Source: Candidatus Allofournierella merdigallinarum (GTDB lineage: Bacteria > Bacillota > Clostridia > Oscillospirales > Ruminococcaceae). From it: 62,068 nt of DNA. Shown in pieces: positions 1 through 7,895 of the stretch. The stretch covers positions 1 through 62,068 of the forward strand of contig DXAC01000055.1 in assembly GCA_019117205.1 (NCBI GenBank), written 5' to 3'. The position numbers and the translations under genes are program-made. The notes under the pieces were generated by a model. That model was not told where the DNA came from and did no database searches. It was given only the letters and a program-made list of their open reading frames with translations. Every line of letters starts with the position of its first letter. Positions within the stretch are counted from its first letter, which is position 1.

Positions 1-183
1 GAGGTACATTTGGGAAGAAGGAAGAAACCGATCAACCGCACCAACATTCCCCAGTATCAGGTAGAGGCCATTGCCAGGTGCCTTCTGCCGGATATCCTGG
101 CCTTCTTTGAAAGCGAGGAAGGCCAGCGGGAATTTGCCCAGTGGAAGAAGGAGCAAGAGGAAAAGAAAAAAGAGAAAGAATAA
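1..183 (+). CDS. 3' end of a small charged hypothetical protein, probably mobile-element cargo
   Basis: The frame is open from the window edge to TAA at 181-183, giving the last 60 residues; the start lies outside the window. The visible part has a basic beginning (GRRKKP), a hydrophobic helix-like middle (ARCLLPDILAFF) and a tail made almost entirely of K, E and Q. Base composition is more AT-rich than in the genes to the right, and a strong terminator follows immediately. Its place against the 3' end of a tRNA gene suggests it is the last gene of an integrated element. I recall similar short proteins in conjugative elements of gut Bacillota, but that is recollection. No function is assigned. 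Confidence 0.6.
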   Translation, partial: EVHLGRRKKPINRTNIPQYQVEAIARCLLPDILAFFESEEGQREFAQWKKEQEEKKKEKE

Positions 184-195
184 GGGTATAGCAAA

Positions 196-236
196 GGCGG
201 GGCGTCATCCAGCAATGGTGACGCCCCGCCTTTTTT
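196..236 (+). terminator. Rho-independent terminator of the edge gene
   Basis: Perfect 12-bp arms at 196-207 and 219-230 enclose an 11-nt loop and are followed by six T residues. It ends the transcript of the truncated gene 13 bp after its stop codon. Confidence 0.9.
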
Positions 237-302
237 GCGTTTATATAGCCCTTTTTCTTCCCCGGGCGGAGTGGTTGGCTTCGCCTGGGTCGAATATAAC
301 AA

Positions 303-344
303 ATAATCCGAACCCATCTCCTATCGGAAATAAGTTCGGATTAT
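303..344 (-). terminator. Inverted repeat downstream of tRNA-Leu, possible terminator or attachment-site arm
   Basis: Perfect 11-bp arms (ATAATCCGAAC at 303-313, complement at 334-344) are separated by 20 nt. Read on the minus strand they lie 8 bp beyond the encoded CCA of tRNA-Leu and are followed by a loose T-rich tract, so they could end the tRNA transcript. The long loop and AT-rich arms also fit a recombinase binding site at the edge of an integrated element. The two readings cannot be separated here. Confidence 0.5.
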
Positions 345-351
345 ATTGTTT

Positions 352-434
<83 letters not shown>

Positions 435-485
435 GTGTAAAGCCGCCCGCAGCGGGCGCGGCGCGCCCTTTGCAAGCGTGTCTCC

Positions 486-514
486 AGTGTACCAGCCGGC
501 GGCGGGTTTGTCAA
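486..514 (-). promoter_or_regulatory. Sigma-A promoter of tRNA-Leu
   Basis: Minus strand: TTGACA (509-514), 17-bp spacer, TACACT (486-491). The -10 box lies about 50 bp upstream of the mature tRNA 5' end. Confidence 0.85.
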
Positions 515-534
515 TCGCGCCCGGCGCGCCGGGG

Positions 535-563
535 CTATAATCCCGCCGCGGATGCGCATACTA
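535..563 (+). promoter_or_regulatory. Candidate sigma-G/F sporulation promoter of spoIVB
   Basis: CATACTA at 557-563 matches the forespore sigma -10 form CATnnTA. A CTATAA-like -35 lies at 535-540, about 17 bp upstream. spoIVB is a sigma-G gene in Bacillus subtilis, so the location is as expected. Identical 14-bp palindromes flank it at 520-533 and 574-587. The assignment rests on motif and context only. Confidence 0.55.
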
Positions 564-627
564 ATCACCAGTGCCCGGCGCGCCGGGCCATTACCCGGGG
601 CCGGCGGCCCCGGCGGAGGTGGATGGT

Positions 628-1845
628 ATGCTCACGTTTCTTCGCCGCTGCCTGACCTGCGCGGTATGCATCGCCGCGCTGGCGCTGGGCGGCCTCACCT
701 ATTTATATACACAGCTGCCCGACTCCTTTATGGTGCCCCGGGGCCAGAGCCTCGCTTTGGCCCAGATGCCCTGGCTGGTGCCGCTGGAGCCCTCCGGCGC
801 GGCGGCGGCCAAGGTCACCCCGGCGGGCGGCAGCTACAACGTCACCCTGTCGGTGCTGGGCAAGATCCCGGTGAAGACGGTGCGCGCCGTGGTGGTGGAC
901 CGCCGCTCGGTCACCGTCTGCGGCACTCCCTTTGGCATCAAGATGTTCGCCAACGGCGCCATGGTGGTGGCCTTTACCGACATCCGCACCGCCTCCGGCT
1001 CGGCCAATCCCGCCAAGGCGGCGGGGCTCAAGCTGGGGGATGTGATCGTGAGCATCGACGGCCGCGCCACCGTGGACAACGACGACGTGAGCGAGGCCAT
1101 CCAGGCCGCCGACGGCCGCCCGGTGCAGCTGTCGGTGGACCGGGACGGCCAGACTGTTTCCCTGTCGCTGCAGCCGGTACAGGACGCCGACACCGGCGCC
1201 TGGCGGGCGGGTATGTGGGTGCGGGACTCCTCGGCGGGCATCGGCACCCTGACCTTTGTGGACAACGCCTCCGGCGTGTATGGGGGCCTGGGCCACTCCA
1301 TCAGCGACGCGGACACCGGCCGCTCCATCGCCCTGCTCAGCGGCGAGGTGGCCCCGGTCACCATCACCGGCTACGTGGCGGGCGACGCCGGCGCCCCGGG
1401 CGAGCTGAAAGGCCGCTTCACCGGCGAGGCGGCCATGGGGGACATCCTCGTCAACGGCAACACCGGCGTCTACGGCACCATCCGCCGGGTGCTGGAAGGC
1501 CAGGACATGGTGGTGGCCCAGGCCCAGGAGGTGCTGGAGGGCCCCGCCCGCATCCTCACCACCATCGACGGCGACGAGCCCGCCTGGTACGACGCGGTGA
1601 TCGAGCAGGTGTCCCTCAACGAGGAGGATCCCAACCGGAACATGGTGATCCGCATCACCGACCCGGCCCTGCTGGCCGCCACCGGTGGCATCGTTCAGGG
1701 CATGAGCGGCAGCCCCATCGTGCAGAACGACCGGCTGGTGGGCGCGGTGACCCACGTGCTGGTGAACGACCCCACCCGGGGCTTCGGCATCTTCGCCGAG
1801 ACCATGCTGTCCACCGCCGACGCCGCCGCCCAGAAAGCCGCCTGA
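628..1845 (+). CDS. spoIVB: SpoIVB peptidase, sigma-K checkpoint serine protease
   Basis: Intramembrane-space serine peptidase (family S55). In known spore formers it is secreted by the forespore and cleaves SpoIVFA to release pro-sigma-K processing. The 405-residue protein has an N-terminal signal/membrane segment (about 6-25), a PDZ domain (about 95-180, GLKLGDVIVSIDG) and the S55 domain. The likely triad is His223 in GLGHS, Asp345 in ITDP and Ser360 in QGMSGSP; the 15-residue Asp-Ser spacing equals that of B. subtilis. ATG 628 is chosen because GGAGG lies just upstream, although the frame is open further. The adjacent spo0A matches the conserved spoIVB-spo0A order. Confidence 0.95.
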   Translation: MLTFLRRCLTCAVCIAALALGGLTYLYTQLPDSFMVPRGQSLALAQMPWLVPLEPSGAAAAKVTPAGGSYNVTLSVLGKIPVKTVRAVVVDRRSVTVCGTPFGIKMFANGAMVVAFTDIRTASGSANPAKAAGLKLGDVIVSIDGRATVDNDDVSEAIQAADGRPVQLSVDRDGQTVSLSLQPVQDADTGAWRAGMWVRDSSAGIGTLTFVDNASGVYGGLGHSISDADTGRSIALLSGEVAPVTITGYVAGDAGAPGELKGRFTGEAAMGDILVNGNTGVYGTIRRVLEGQDMVVAQAQEVLEGPARILTTIDGDEPAWYDAVIEQVSLNEEDPNRNMVIRITDPALLAATGGIVQGMSGSPIVQNDRLVGAVTHVLVNDPTRGFGIFAETMLSTADAAAQKAA

Positions 1846-1923
1846 GCCGCCCCCCGAAAGCCGCCCGAACTGCCCCGCTTCGCGCCCGGCGCGGCGGATG
1901 TTGGCGCAGATGCGAAAAAAGGC

Positions 1924-1952
1924 TTGCAATGATTGGTAATATATGGTAAAAT
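1924..1952 (+). promoter_or_regulatory. Sigma-A type promoter of spo0A
   Basis: TTGCAA (1924-1929), 17-bp spacer, TAAAAT (1947-1952), 45 bp before the ATG. It would give spo0A a transcript independent of spoIVB. No convincing Spo0A box or sigma-H motif was seen beside it. Confidence 0.7.
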
Positions 1953-1997
1953 TGGGTTCGTTAAGGGAAATCAAAGATTTGGAGGATCGCAACGACC

Positions 1998-2747
1998 ATG
2001 GACAAGATCAAATTCCTGATGACGGACACCGGCGCTTCGCTCACCGCCGCCTGCAAGGCGGCCCTGGAGGCCAAAGGGGCGGAGGTACACGTGTGTGAGA
2101 AAAACGGCACCGAGGCGCTGGAGGCGCTGCTGGCCCTGCGGCCCCAGGCGGTGCTGCTGGACGCGTTCATGCCCGGGCTGGACGCCATCTCGGTGAAAGA
2201 GCGCTTCGAGCAGGAGGGCGGCCACGCCCGCTTTTATGTCACCGGCGCCTTTCAAAACGAGGAGCTGGAGCAGGAGCTGCTGGACAGCGGCTTCGCGTTC
2301 TACTTTTTGAAGCCCTTTGACGAGAACGCCCTGGCGGGCCGGGTGCTGCGGGGCGCCGGGGCGGGGGAGGAACGCGGCCGCGCCCCCGGCTCGGACGAGG
2401 TGGTGGTCACCGAGATCCTCCACCAGATCGGGGTGCCCGCCCACATCAAGGGCTACCAGTTCCTGCGGGACGCCATCCTGCTCACCGCCGCCGACCCGGA
2501 CTACATCAACGCGGTGACCAAGCGCCTGTACCCCCAGATCGCCAAGCAGAACGGCACCACCGCCAGCCGGGTGGAGCGGGCCATCCGCCATGCCATCGAG
2601 GTGGCCTGGGACCGGGGCGACGTGGAGGTGCTCAACGGCTACTTCGGCTATACCATCCACAACCTGCGGGGCAAGCCCACCAACTCGGAATTCATCGCCA
2701 TGATCGCCGACAAGATGCGCCTGGACAAAAAGCAGCGCCGGGCCTGA
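1998..2747 (+). CDS. spo0A: Spo0A, master response regulator of sporulation
   Basis: Transcription factor that starts sporulation after phosphorelay phosphorylation. Of 249 residues, 1-115 form a receiver domain with phosphoacceptor Asp55 (VLLDAFMP), a Thr in YVTGAF and Lys in FLKPF. Residues about 135-245 are the Spo0A DNA-binding domain, with the conserved HQIGVPAHIKGYQFLR helix and the SRVERAIRHAIE recognition region. Odd feature: the acidic pocket reads MTDT rather than xDD, so the Asp equivalent to B. subtilis Asp11, a Mg2+ ligand, is Thr11. GGAGG at 1981-1985 precedes the ATG. A terminator follows. Confidence 0.96.
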   Translation: MDKIKFLMTDTGASLTAACKAALEAKGAEVHVCEKNGTEALEALLALRPQAVLLDAFMPGLDAISVKERFEQEGGHARFYVTGAFQNEELEQELLDSGFAFYFLKPFDENALAGRVLRGAGAGEERGRAPGSDEVVVTEILHQIGVPAHIKGYQFLRDAILLTAADPDYINAVTKRLYPQIAKQNGTTASRVERAIRHAIEVAWDRGDVEVLNGYFGYTIHNLRGKPTNSEFIAMIADKMRLDKKQRRA

Positions 2748-2776
2748 CCGCCGCCCCCGGGCGGCTCCACCCCTTT

Positions 2777-2805
2777 CCACCGGTTTTCCACCGGTGGATT
2801 TTTTT
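2777..2805 (+). terminator. Terminator of spo0A
   Basis: Arms CCACCGG (2777-2783) and CCGGTGG (2791-2797) with a 7-nt loop, followed by a run of seven T residues. Confidence 0.85.
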
Positions 2806-2817
2806 GTGCCCATCCAT

Positions 2818-2823
2818 TATAAT
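2818..2823 (+). promoter_or_regulatory. Probable -10 box for ispDF
   Basis: A perfect TATAAT lies between the spo0A terminator and ispDF. No good -35 box is present at 17 bp (TGGATT at 2795-2800), so confidence is limited. Confidence 0.45.
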
Positions 2824-2876
2824 AAATACAACGAACGGGGCGGCGCGCCCGACAAGGCAAAAGGGGAGAGGAAACA

Positions 2877-3989
2877 ATGGAAAAAAGGGTTTCGGCGGTG
2901 CTGGTGGCGGCGGGGTCCTCCCGCCGGATGGGCTTTGACAAGCTGGCGGCCCCCCTGGGCGGCGGCACGGTGCTCTCCGCCAGCGTGCGGGCGTTCGACC
3001 GCCACCCCGGCATTGCCGAACTGGTCATCGTCACCGGCGAAAACGAGGCCCCGGCCCGGGCGGCGGCGGCCGGGTGCGCGAAGCCGGTGAAGCTGGTGAA
3101 AGGCGGGGCCACCCGCGCCGCCAGCGCCCTGGCCGGCGTGCGTGCGGCGGCGGGGGAGCTGGTGGCCATCCACGACGCGGCCCGTCCTTTCGTCAGCGCC
3201 GCCGTCATCGACCGGGTGCTGGCCGCGGCGGGAGAAACGGGCGCTGCGGCCCCGGCGGTGCCGGTAAAGGACACCGTCAAGCTGGCGGGGCCGGACGCGC
3301 TGGTGCAGGCCACCCCACCCCGGGAAAAGCTCTTCGCGGTGCAGACGCCCCAGTGCTTCGACCGGGCGGCCTATCTCCGCCTTGCCGGCGACGAGGCGGT
3401 CACCGACGACTGCCAGCTGTTCGAGCAGGCGGGCCTGCCGGTGAAGCTGGTGGCGGGCGAATACGAGAACTACAAGATCACCACCCCCGACGACCTGAAA
3501 GGAGAAAAGACCATGCGCATCGGCCACGGCTACGACGTACACAAACTGGTGGAGGGCCGGGACCTGATCCTGGGCGGGGTGAAGATCCCCTTTGAGAAAG
3601 GGCTTTTGGGCCACTCGGACGCGGACGTGCTCACCCACGCGGTGATGGACGCGCTGCTGGGCGCGGCGGCGCTGGGGGATATCGGCAGGCACTTCCCGGA
3701 CTCTGACCCCGCCTATAAAGGGGCGGACAGCCTGGCCCTGGCCCGCCGGGTGGCGGCGCTGCTGGCCCAGGCGGGATACCGGCCGGTGAACCTGGACGCC
3801 ACCATCCTCTGCCAGGCGCCCAAGCTGGCCCCCCACATCCCCGCCATGGCGGAAAACCTGGCCGCGGCGCTGGGCATGGCGCCGGGCACGGTGAGCGTGA
3901 AAGCCACCACCGAGGAGCACCTGGGCTTCACCGGCCAGGGCCTGGGCATCGCCGCCCACGCGGTGGCCCTGTTGGAGACGGATGTGTAA
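2877..3989 (+). CDS. ispDF: Bifunctional IspD-IspF fusion of the MEP isoprenoid pathway
   Basis: Two cytosolic steps of non-mevalonate isoprenoid synthesis in one 370-residue chain. Residues 1-210 are IspD (MEP cytidylyltransferase), with the nucleotide loop [12 protein letters not shown] and HDAARPF. Residues about 213-370 are IspF (MECDP synthase), with the metal-binding [17 protein letters not shown] and the [12 protein letters not shown] end. The join is short ([12 protein letters not shown]). At the join, ATG 3513 is preceded by AAAGGAG (3498-3504), so free IspF might also be made. IspDF fusions are known in other bacteria; in most Bacillota the two genes are separate neighbours. IspE is not between them. 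Confidence 0.95.
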   Translation: MEKRVSAVLVAAGSSRRMGFDKLAAPLGGGTVLSASVRAFDRHPGIAELVIVTGENEAPARAAAAGCAKPVKLVKGGATRAASALAGVRAAAGELVAIHDAARPFVSAAVIDRVLAAAGETGAAAPAVPVKDTVKLAGPDALVQATPPREKLFAVQTPQCFDRAAYLRLAGDEAVTDDCQLFEQAGLPVKLVAGEYENYKITTPDDLKGEKTMRIGHGYDVHKLVEGRDLILGGVKIPFEKGLLGHSDADVLTHAVMDALLGAAALGDIGRHFPDSDPAYKGADSLALARRVAALLAQAGYRPVNLDATILCQAPKLAPHIPAMAENLAAALGMAPGTVSVKATTEEHLGFTGQGLGIAAHAVALLETDV

Positions 3990-4045
3990 AAACTGTTAAA
4001 GGGCCGGAAAAAACAGTTTTCAAGGCTTTGCTGATATGCTATACT
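3989..4045 (+). promoter_or_regulatory. Inverted repeat and promoter of the cdaA operon
   Basis: AAAACTGTT (3989-3997) and AACAGTTTT (4012-4020) form an inverted repeat directly after the ispDF stop. The promoter TTTTCA (4017-4022), 17 bp, TATACT (4040-4045) has an extended TGC before the -10 box, and its -35 overlaps the right arm. The repeat may be a weak terminator or an operator. Confidence 0.7.
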
Positions 4046-4100
4046 AAAAGTTGAGATTTTCGGCGCCCGCCGCCCCGGCGCGCCACAGGGAGGGCTTCGT

Positions 4101-4988
4101 TTGCCAGACTGGTTCGAGAGCGGAACGCTGTTCATGGTGTTCAACAATTTCCGCGCCATCACCCAGGATCCGCGCAATATCCTGGACATCCTGATCGTGG
4201 CCTTTGTGGTCTACGAGGTGATCCTGCTGGTACGCAAGACCCGGGCGGCGCAGCTGGCCAAGGGGGCCTGCGTGGTGCTGGCGGTGTATGTCATCGCCTA
4301 CGCGCTGGAGCTGCGAACGGTCACCTACCTGATGAACGCGGTGCTGCAGATCGGCTTTTTGGCCCTGATCGTGCTGTTCCAGCCGGAGCTTCGCCGGGCG
4401 CTGGAGCAGGTGGGCCGCACCGACAAATGGGCCGCCGGCCTGTTCCACGGCCGGCGCACCGACCCCAGCCTGCGGGGCAAGTGGCAGAACGCCTGCCTTG
4501 CCATCTGCGACGCGGCGGAGCAGCTTTCCGACACCCGCACCGGCGCGCTGATCGTGCTGGAGCGGGGCTCCAACCTGTCGGAGATCATCCGCACCGGCAC
4601 CCCCATCAACGCGGACGTGAACCCGGAGATCCTGGGCACCATCTTCTACGAGGGCACCCCTTTACACGACGGCGCGGTGGTGGTGCGAGACGGCTCGCTG
4701 AAAGCGGCCGGCTGTGTGCTGCCCCTTTCCGACAACCTGGAGATCGGCAAGGACATGGGCACCCGCCACCGGGCGGCTCTGGGCATGAGCGAAAATTCCG
4801 ACGCGGTGGTGGTGGTGGTCAGCGAGGAGACCGGCATCATCTCGCTGGCGAAAAACGGGGTGCTCATCCGCCGGCTGGACCGGCAGAACCTGTTCGACCT
4901 GCTCCTGGAAGAGTTGGTGCCGCCGGAGGAAAAAGAGCAAAAGAAACCCCTGTTCTGGAGAGGTAAGCATGAAAAAAACAAACAATGA
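4101..4988 (+). CDS. cdaA: CdaA, membrane diadenylate cyclase (c-di-AMP synthase)
   Basis: Makes cyclic di-AMP from two ATP at the inner face of the membrane; c-di-AMP controls potassium, osmolyte and wall homeostasis. Three membrane helices occupy about residues 28-105, followed by a coil and the DAC domain (about 120-270) with the catalytic motifs LHDGAVVV and GTRHRAALG. Length 295 is slightly above the usual 270-280. The start is TTG at 4101 behind AGGGAGG (4087-4093); an internal ATG at 4134 lacks a ribosome site. It overlaps cdaR by 20 bp, so the two are co-translated. Confidence 0.95.
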   Translation: MPDWFESGTLFMVFNNFRAITQDPRNILDILIVAFVVYEVILLVRKTRAAQLAKGACVVLAVYVIAYALELRTVTYLMNAVLQIGFLALIVLFQPELRRALEQVGRTDKWAAGLFHGRRTDPSLRGKWQNACLAICDAAEQLSDTRTGALIVLERGSNLSEIIRTGTPINADVNPEILGTIFYEGTPLHDGAVVVRDGSLKAAGCVLPLSDNLEIGKDMGTRHRAALGMSENSDAVVVVVSEETGIISLAKNGVLIRRLDRQNLFDLLLEELVPPEEKEQKKPLFWRGKHEKNKQ

Positions 4989-6249
4989 CAGGTCCCTTTT
5001 GGACAACCGCGGCCTGCGGGTGCTGTTGTCGGTGGCCATCGCCCTGCTGATCTGGACCATCGTTACCGTCTTCATCGACCCGGACCAGAACACCACCCTG
5101 AAAGGGGTGCCGGTGAACTTCGACCAGGACAGCCAGATGTACACCAGCCTGGGCCTGGACATCATCAACGACCCGGTGGCCCAGGTGAACGTGGAGCTGG
5201 CGGGCAACGGCACCGACGTCTACGGCCTGTCCGCCGACAACGTGCTGGTGTATCCGGACTACTCGGTGGTCAAGGGCGCGGGCACCTGGGAGCTGAACCT
5301 GCTGGTGCGGGTGCTGGGCAACAGCGCCTCCCGGGTCACCGCCACCACCTCCGGCACCGTCACCGTGGTGTTCGACACCATCGAGAGCAAGGAGTTCACC
5401 GTGGCGGTGGAACTGGATAAGCAGATCACCATCGCCGACGGCTTCGTGCTCCACAACACCACTGCGGCCCCCGCCATCGTCACCGTGCGGGGCCCCGCCA
5501 GCGAGGTGGACAAGATCGGCAGCATCGTGGCCCCGGTGCCCGGCAGCACCGATCTGGAGAACCTCTCGGCCAGCAAGATCGCCACCGTCACCCTGGAGGC
5601 CCGGGACGTGAACGGCGAGCCCATGGAGCTGGAGTTCTCCAGCCTGGACAACTCCATCGTGGACGTGAACATCACCGTCTACCAAAAGGCCGAGCTGCCC
5701 CTCAGCGTCAACTTTATCAACTACCCGCCCAACTTCGACCTTTCCACCCTGGACTACACCCTGAGCCAGGAGACCATGGAGGTCTCGGGCCGGTCGTCGG
5801 TGATCCAGAACCTCACCGAGATCGCCGTCAGCGACTTCGACCTGTCCAGCTTCCAGCTGGATAAGGTCTACCAGCTCCAGGTGAACCTGCCCAGCGGGGT
5901 GGAGAGCCGGGACAACCTGACCACCGTGAACCTGACCTTTAACACCGAGGGCCTTGCCACCAAGACGGTGAACGTGACCCAGATCCGGGTCATCAACGAG
6001 CCGACAAACATGGAGATCACCGCCCTGGACAACCGGGTGAACGGGGTCACCCTGGTGGGGCCGGAGGATGTGCTGGAGTCCCTGAGCCCCGCCAGCGTGG
6101 TGGCGGTGGTGGACGCCGCCGACCTGCAGATCGCCGAGGGCCGGGAGAAGCTGGCGGTGAGCATCCAGGTGCCCGCCTCCAGCGAGGTGTTCCCCATCGG
6201 CAGCTACTCGGTGGAGTGCGAGGCCAAGGCCAGCGGGAGCCAGAACTGA
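4969..6249 (+). CDS. cdaR: CdaR, YbbR-domain regulator of CdaA
   Basis: Extracellular YbbR-repeat protein anchored by one N-terminal helix (about residues 17-37), followed by several beta-rich YbbR repeats through residue 420. In B. subtilis and Listeria it binds CdaA and modulates its activity. The start lies inside the end of cdaA, 20 bp before that stop. The usual third gene, glmM, does not follow. Its place is taken by an FAD oxidoreductase whose ATG overlaps this TGA by one base. Confidence 0.9.
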   Translation: MKKTNNDRSLLDNRGLRVLLSVAIALLIWTIVTVFIDPDQNTTLKGVPVNFDQDSQMYTSLGLDIINDPVAQVNVELAGNGTDVYGLSADNVLVYPDYSVVKGAGTWELNLLVRVLGNSASRVTATTSGTVTVVFDTIESKEFTVAVELDKQITIADGFVLHNTTAAPAIVTVRGPASEVDKIGSIVAPVPGSTDLENLSASKIATVTLEARDVNGEPMELEFSSLDNSIVDVNITVYQKAELPLSVNFINYPPNFDLSTLDYTLSQETMEVSGRSSVIQNLTEIAVSDFDLSSFQLDKVYQLQVNLPSGVESRDNLTTVNLTFNTEGLATKTVNVTQIRVINEPTNMEITALDNRVNGVTLVGPEDVLESLSPASVVAVVDAADLQIAEGREKLAVSIQVPASSEVFPIGSYSVECEAKASGSQN

Positions 6250-7841
6250 TGCTGCTGGTCCGTTCGCTGCGCCTGCCCCTGGACGCCCCCTGCCCCGAAG
6301 AGCAGGCGGTGGACCGGGCGCTGAAGCTGCTTCATCTCGGCCGGGGCCAGGTGGCCGCCGCCGGCGTGGCCCGCCTTTCGGTGGACGCCCGCCACGGCCG
6401 CCCCGCCCTGGTGTATACCATAGGCGTGCGCCTGAAAGACGAAGGTGCGGAGCCGGCCCTTGCCGGTTCCGCGCCTTGCGTTGCTTTGGCGCGCCGCGCC
6501 GAATACCGCCCCCTGCCCGGCGGCGCGCCGCTGGAACACCCGCCGGTGGTGGCGGGTCTCGGGCCCGCCGGCCTCTTTGCCGCCCTGGCCCTGGCCAGGG
6601 CGGGCTACCGCCCGCTGGTGGTGGAGCGGGGGCCGGCCCTCGAAAAGCGGGTGGCCGCGGTGGAGCGCTTTTTCGCCGGCGGCGCCCTGGACGAACAGGC
6701 CAACATCCAGTTCGGCGAGGGGGGCGCGGGCACCTTTTCCGACGGCAAGCTCACCACCCGCATCGGCGACGAGCTTTGCGGCTTTGTCACCGATACCCTG
6801 CTGGCCCACGGCGCGCCCCCCGAGATCGCCTGGCAGCAAAAACCCCACGTGGGCACCGACCTTTTGCGGGGCATCATCGCCTCCATCCGGGCCGAGATCG
6901 AGGCGCTGGGCGGGCGGGTGCTCTTTGACACCGCCCTCACCGGCTTCCAGCTGAAAAACGGCCGGCTGGCCGGCGCGGTGACCGGCTCCGGCACCATCCC
7001 CTGCCAGCGGCTGGTGCTGGCGGTGGGCCACTCGGCCCGGGACACCTTTTCCATGCTGGCGCAGATGGGCCTGCCCCTTTCCGCCAAGCCCTTTTCGGTG
7101 GGCTTTCGGGCCGAGCACCTGCAAGCCGACATCGACCGCGGCCTCTACCACGCTGCGGCGGGCCATCCGGCCCTGCCCCCGGGGGAGTATCAGCTGAGCC
7201 ACCATGTGGGCGGGCGGTGCGTCTATTCCTTTTGCATGTGCCCCGGCGGCCAGGTGGTGCCCGCCGCCAGCGAGGAGGGGGGCGTGCTCACCAACGGCAT
7301 GAGCTACCACGCCCGGGCGGGCAAAAACGCCAACGCGGCGGTGGTCATCAGCCTGGACGGGTCGGACTTCGGCGGCGACGCTTTGAAAGCGGTGGCGTTT
7401 CAGCGCCGGCTGGAGCGGGCGGCCTTTGCCGCCGGCGGCGGCAGCTACGCCGCCCCCGCCGAGAATGTGCAGAGCTTTCTCAAGGGCCAGGGCCGGCTCA
7501 CCCCCGGCCCGGTGGAGCCCACCTATTGCCGGGGCGTGCGCCCCTGTGACCTGGGCAGCCTGCTGCCCGCCGGGCTGGCCGACGGCCTGCGGGCGGGCCT
7601 CGCGGCGTTCGACCGCAAGCTGCCCGGCTACGCCGGGCCGTCGGCGGTGCTCACCGGCCTGGAGACCCGCACCTCCAGCCCGGTGCGGCTGCAGCGGGGG
7701 GAGGACTTCCAGTGCTCCGCCCTGCCGGGGCTTTACCCCTGCGGCGAGGGCGCGGGCTACGCCGGCGGCATCATGAGCGCCGCGGTGGACGGCCTGCGGG
7801 TGGCCCGGGCGCTGATCGAGACCAGCGCCCCCGCCCCTTGA
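6249..7841 (+). CDS. FAD-dependent oxidoreductase of the COG2509 type
   Basis: A 530-residue flavoprotein of the uncharacterised 'NAD(FAD)-utilizing dehydrogenase' family. After a short N-terminal alpha/beta domain (1-90) comes a Rossmann dinucleotide site (VAGLGPAGLFAALALARAGY, about 96-115). Further on is QFGEGGAGTFSDGKLTTR, a family hallmark, and a C-terminal FAD contact at YPCGEGAGYAGGI. The substrate is unknown. ATG 6249 is chosen because it overlaps the cdaR stop (TGATG); an upstream in-frame ATG at 6216 would run deep into cdaR. Cotranscription with cdaAR is likely. Confidence 0.85.
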   Translation: MLLVRSLRLPLDAPCPEEQAVDRALKLLHLGRGQVAAAGVARLSVDARHGRPALVYTIGVRLKDEGAEPALAGSAPCVALARRAEYRPLPGGAPLEHPPVVAGLGPAGLFAALALARAGYRPLVVERGPALEKRVAAVERFFAGGALDEQANIQFGEGGAGTFSDGKLTTRIGDELCGFVTDTLLAHGAPPEIAWQQKPHVGTDLLRGIIASIRAEIEALGGRVLFDTALTGFQLKNGRLAGAVTGSGTIPCQRLVLAVGHSARDTFSMLAQMGLPLSAKPFSVGFRAEHLQADIDRGLYHAAAGHPALPPGEYQLSHHVGGRCVYSFCMCPGGQVVPAASEEGGVLTNGMSYHARAGKNANAAVVISLDGSDFGGDALKAVAFQRRLERAAFAAGGGSYAAPAENVQSFLKGQGRLTPGPVEPTYCRGVRPCDLGSLLPAGLADGLRAGLAAFDRKLPGYAGPSAVLTGLETRTSSPVRLQRGEDFQCSALPGLYPCGEGAGYAGGIMSAAVDGLRVARALIETSAPAP

Positions 7842-7895
7842 ACATTTTCGCCGCGCTTGCGGCTTGCAGACCTCACGGAAAGGCAGGTGGCCTAT

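Noticed and set aside
7857-7895. N-terminal extension of the XpaC-like protein from 7857
   Set aside because: ATG 7896 has the better upstream purine-rich site, and the extension looks unlike the rest of the protein; not excluded, only less likely.
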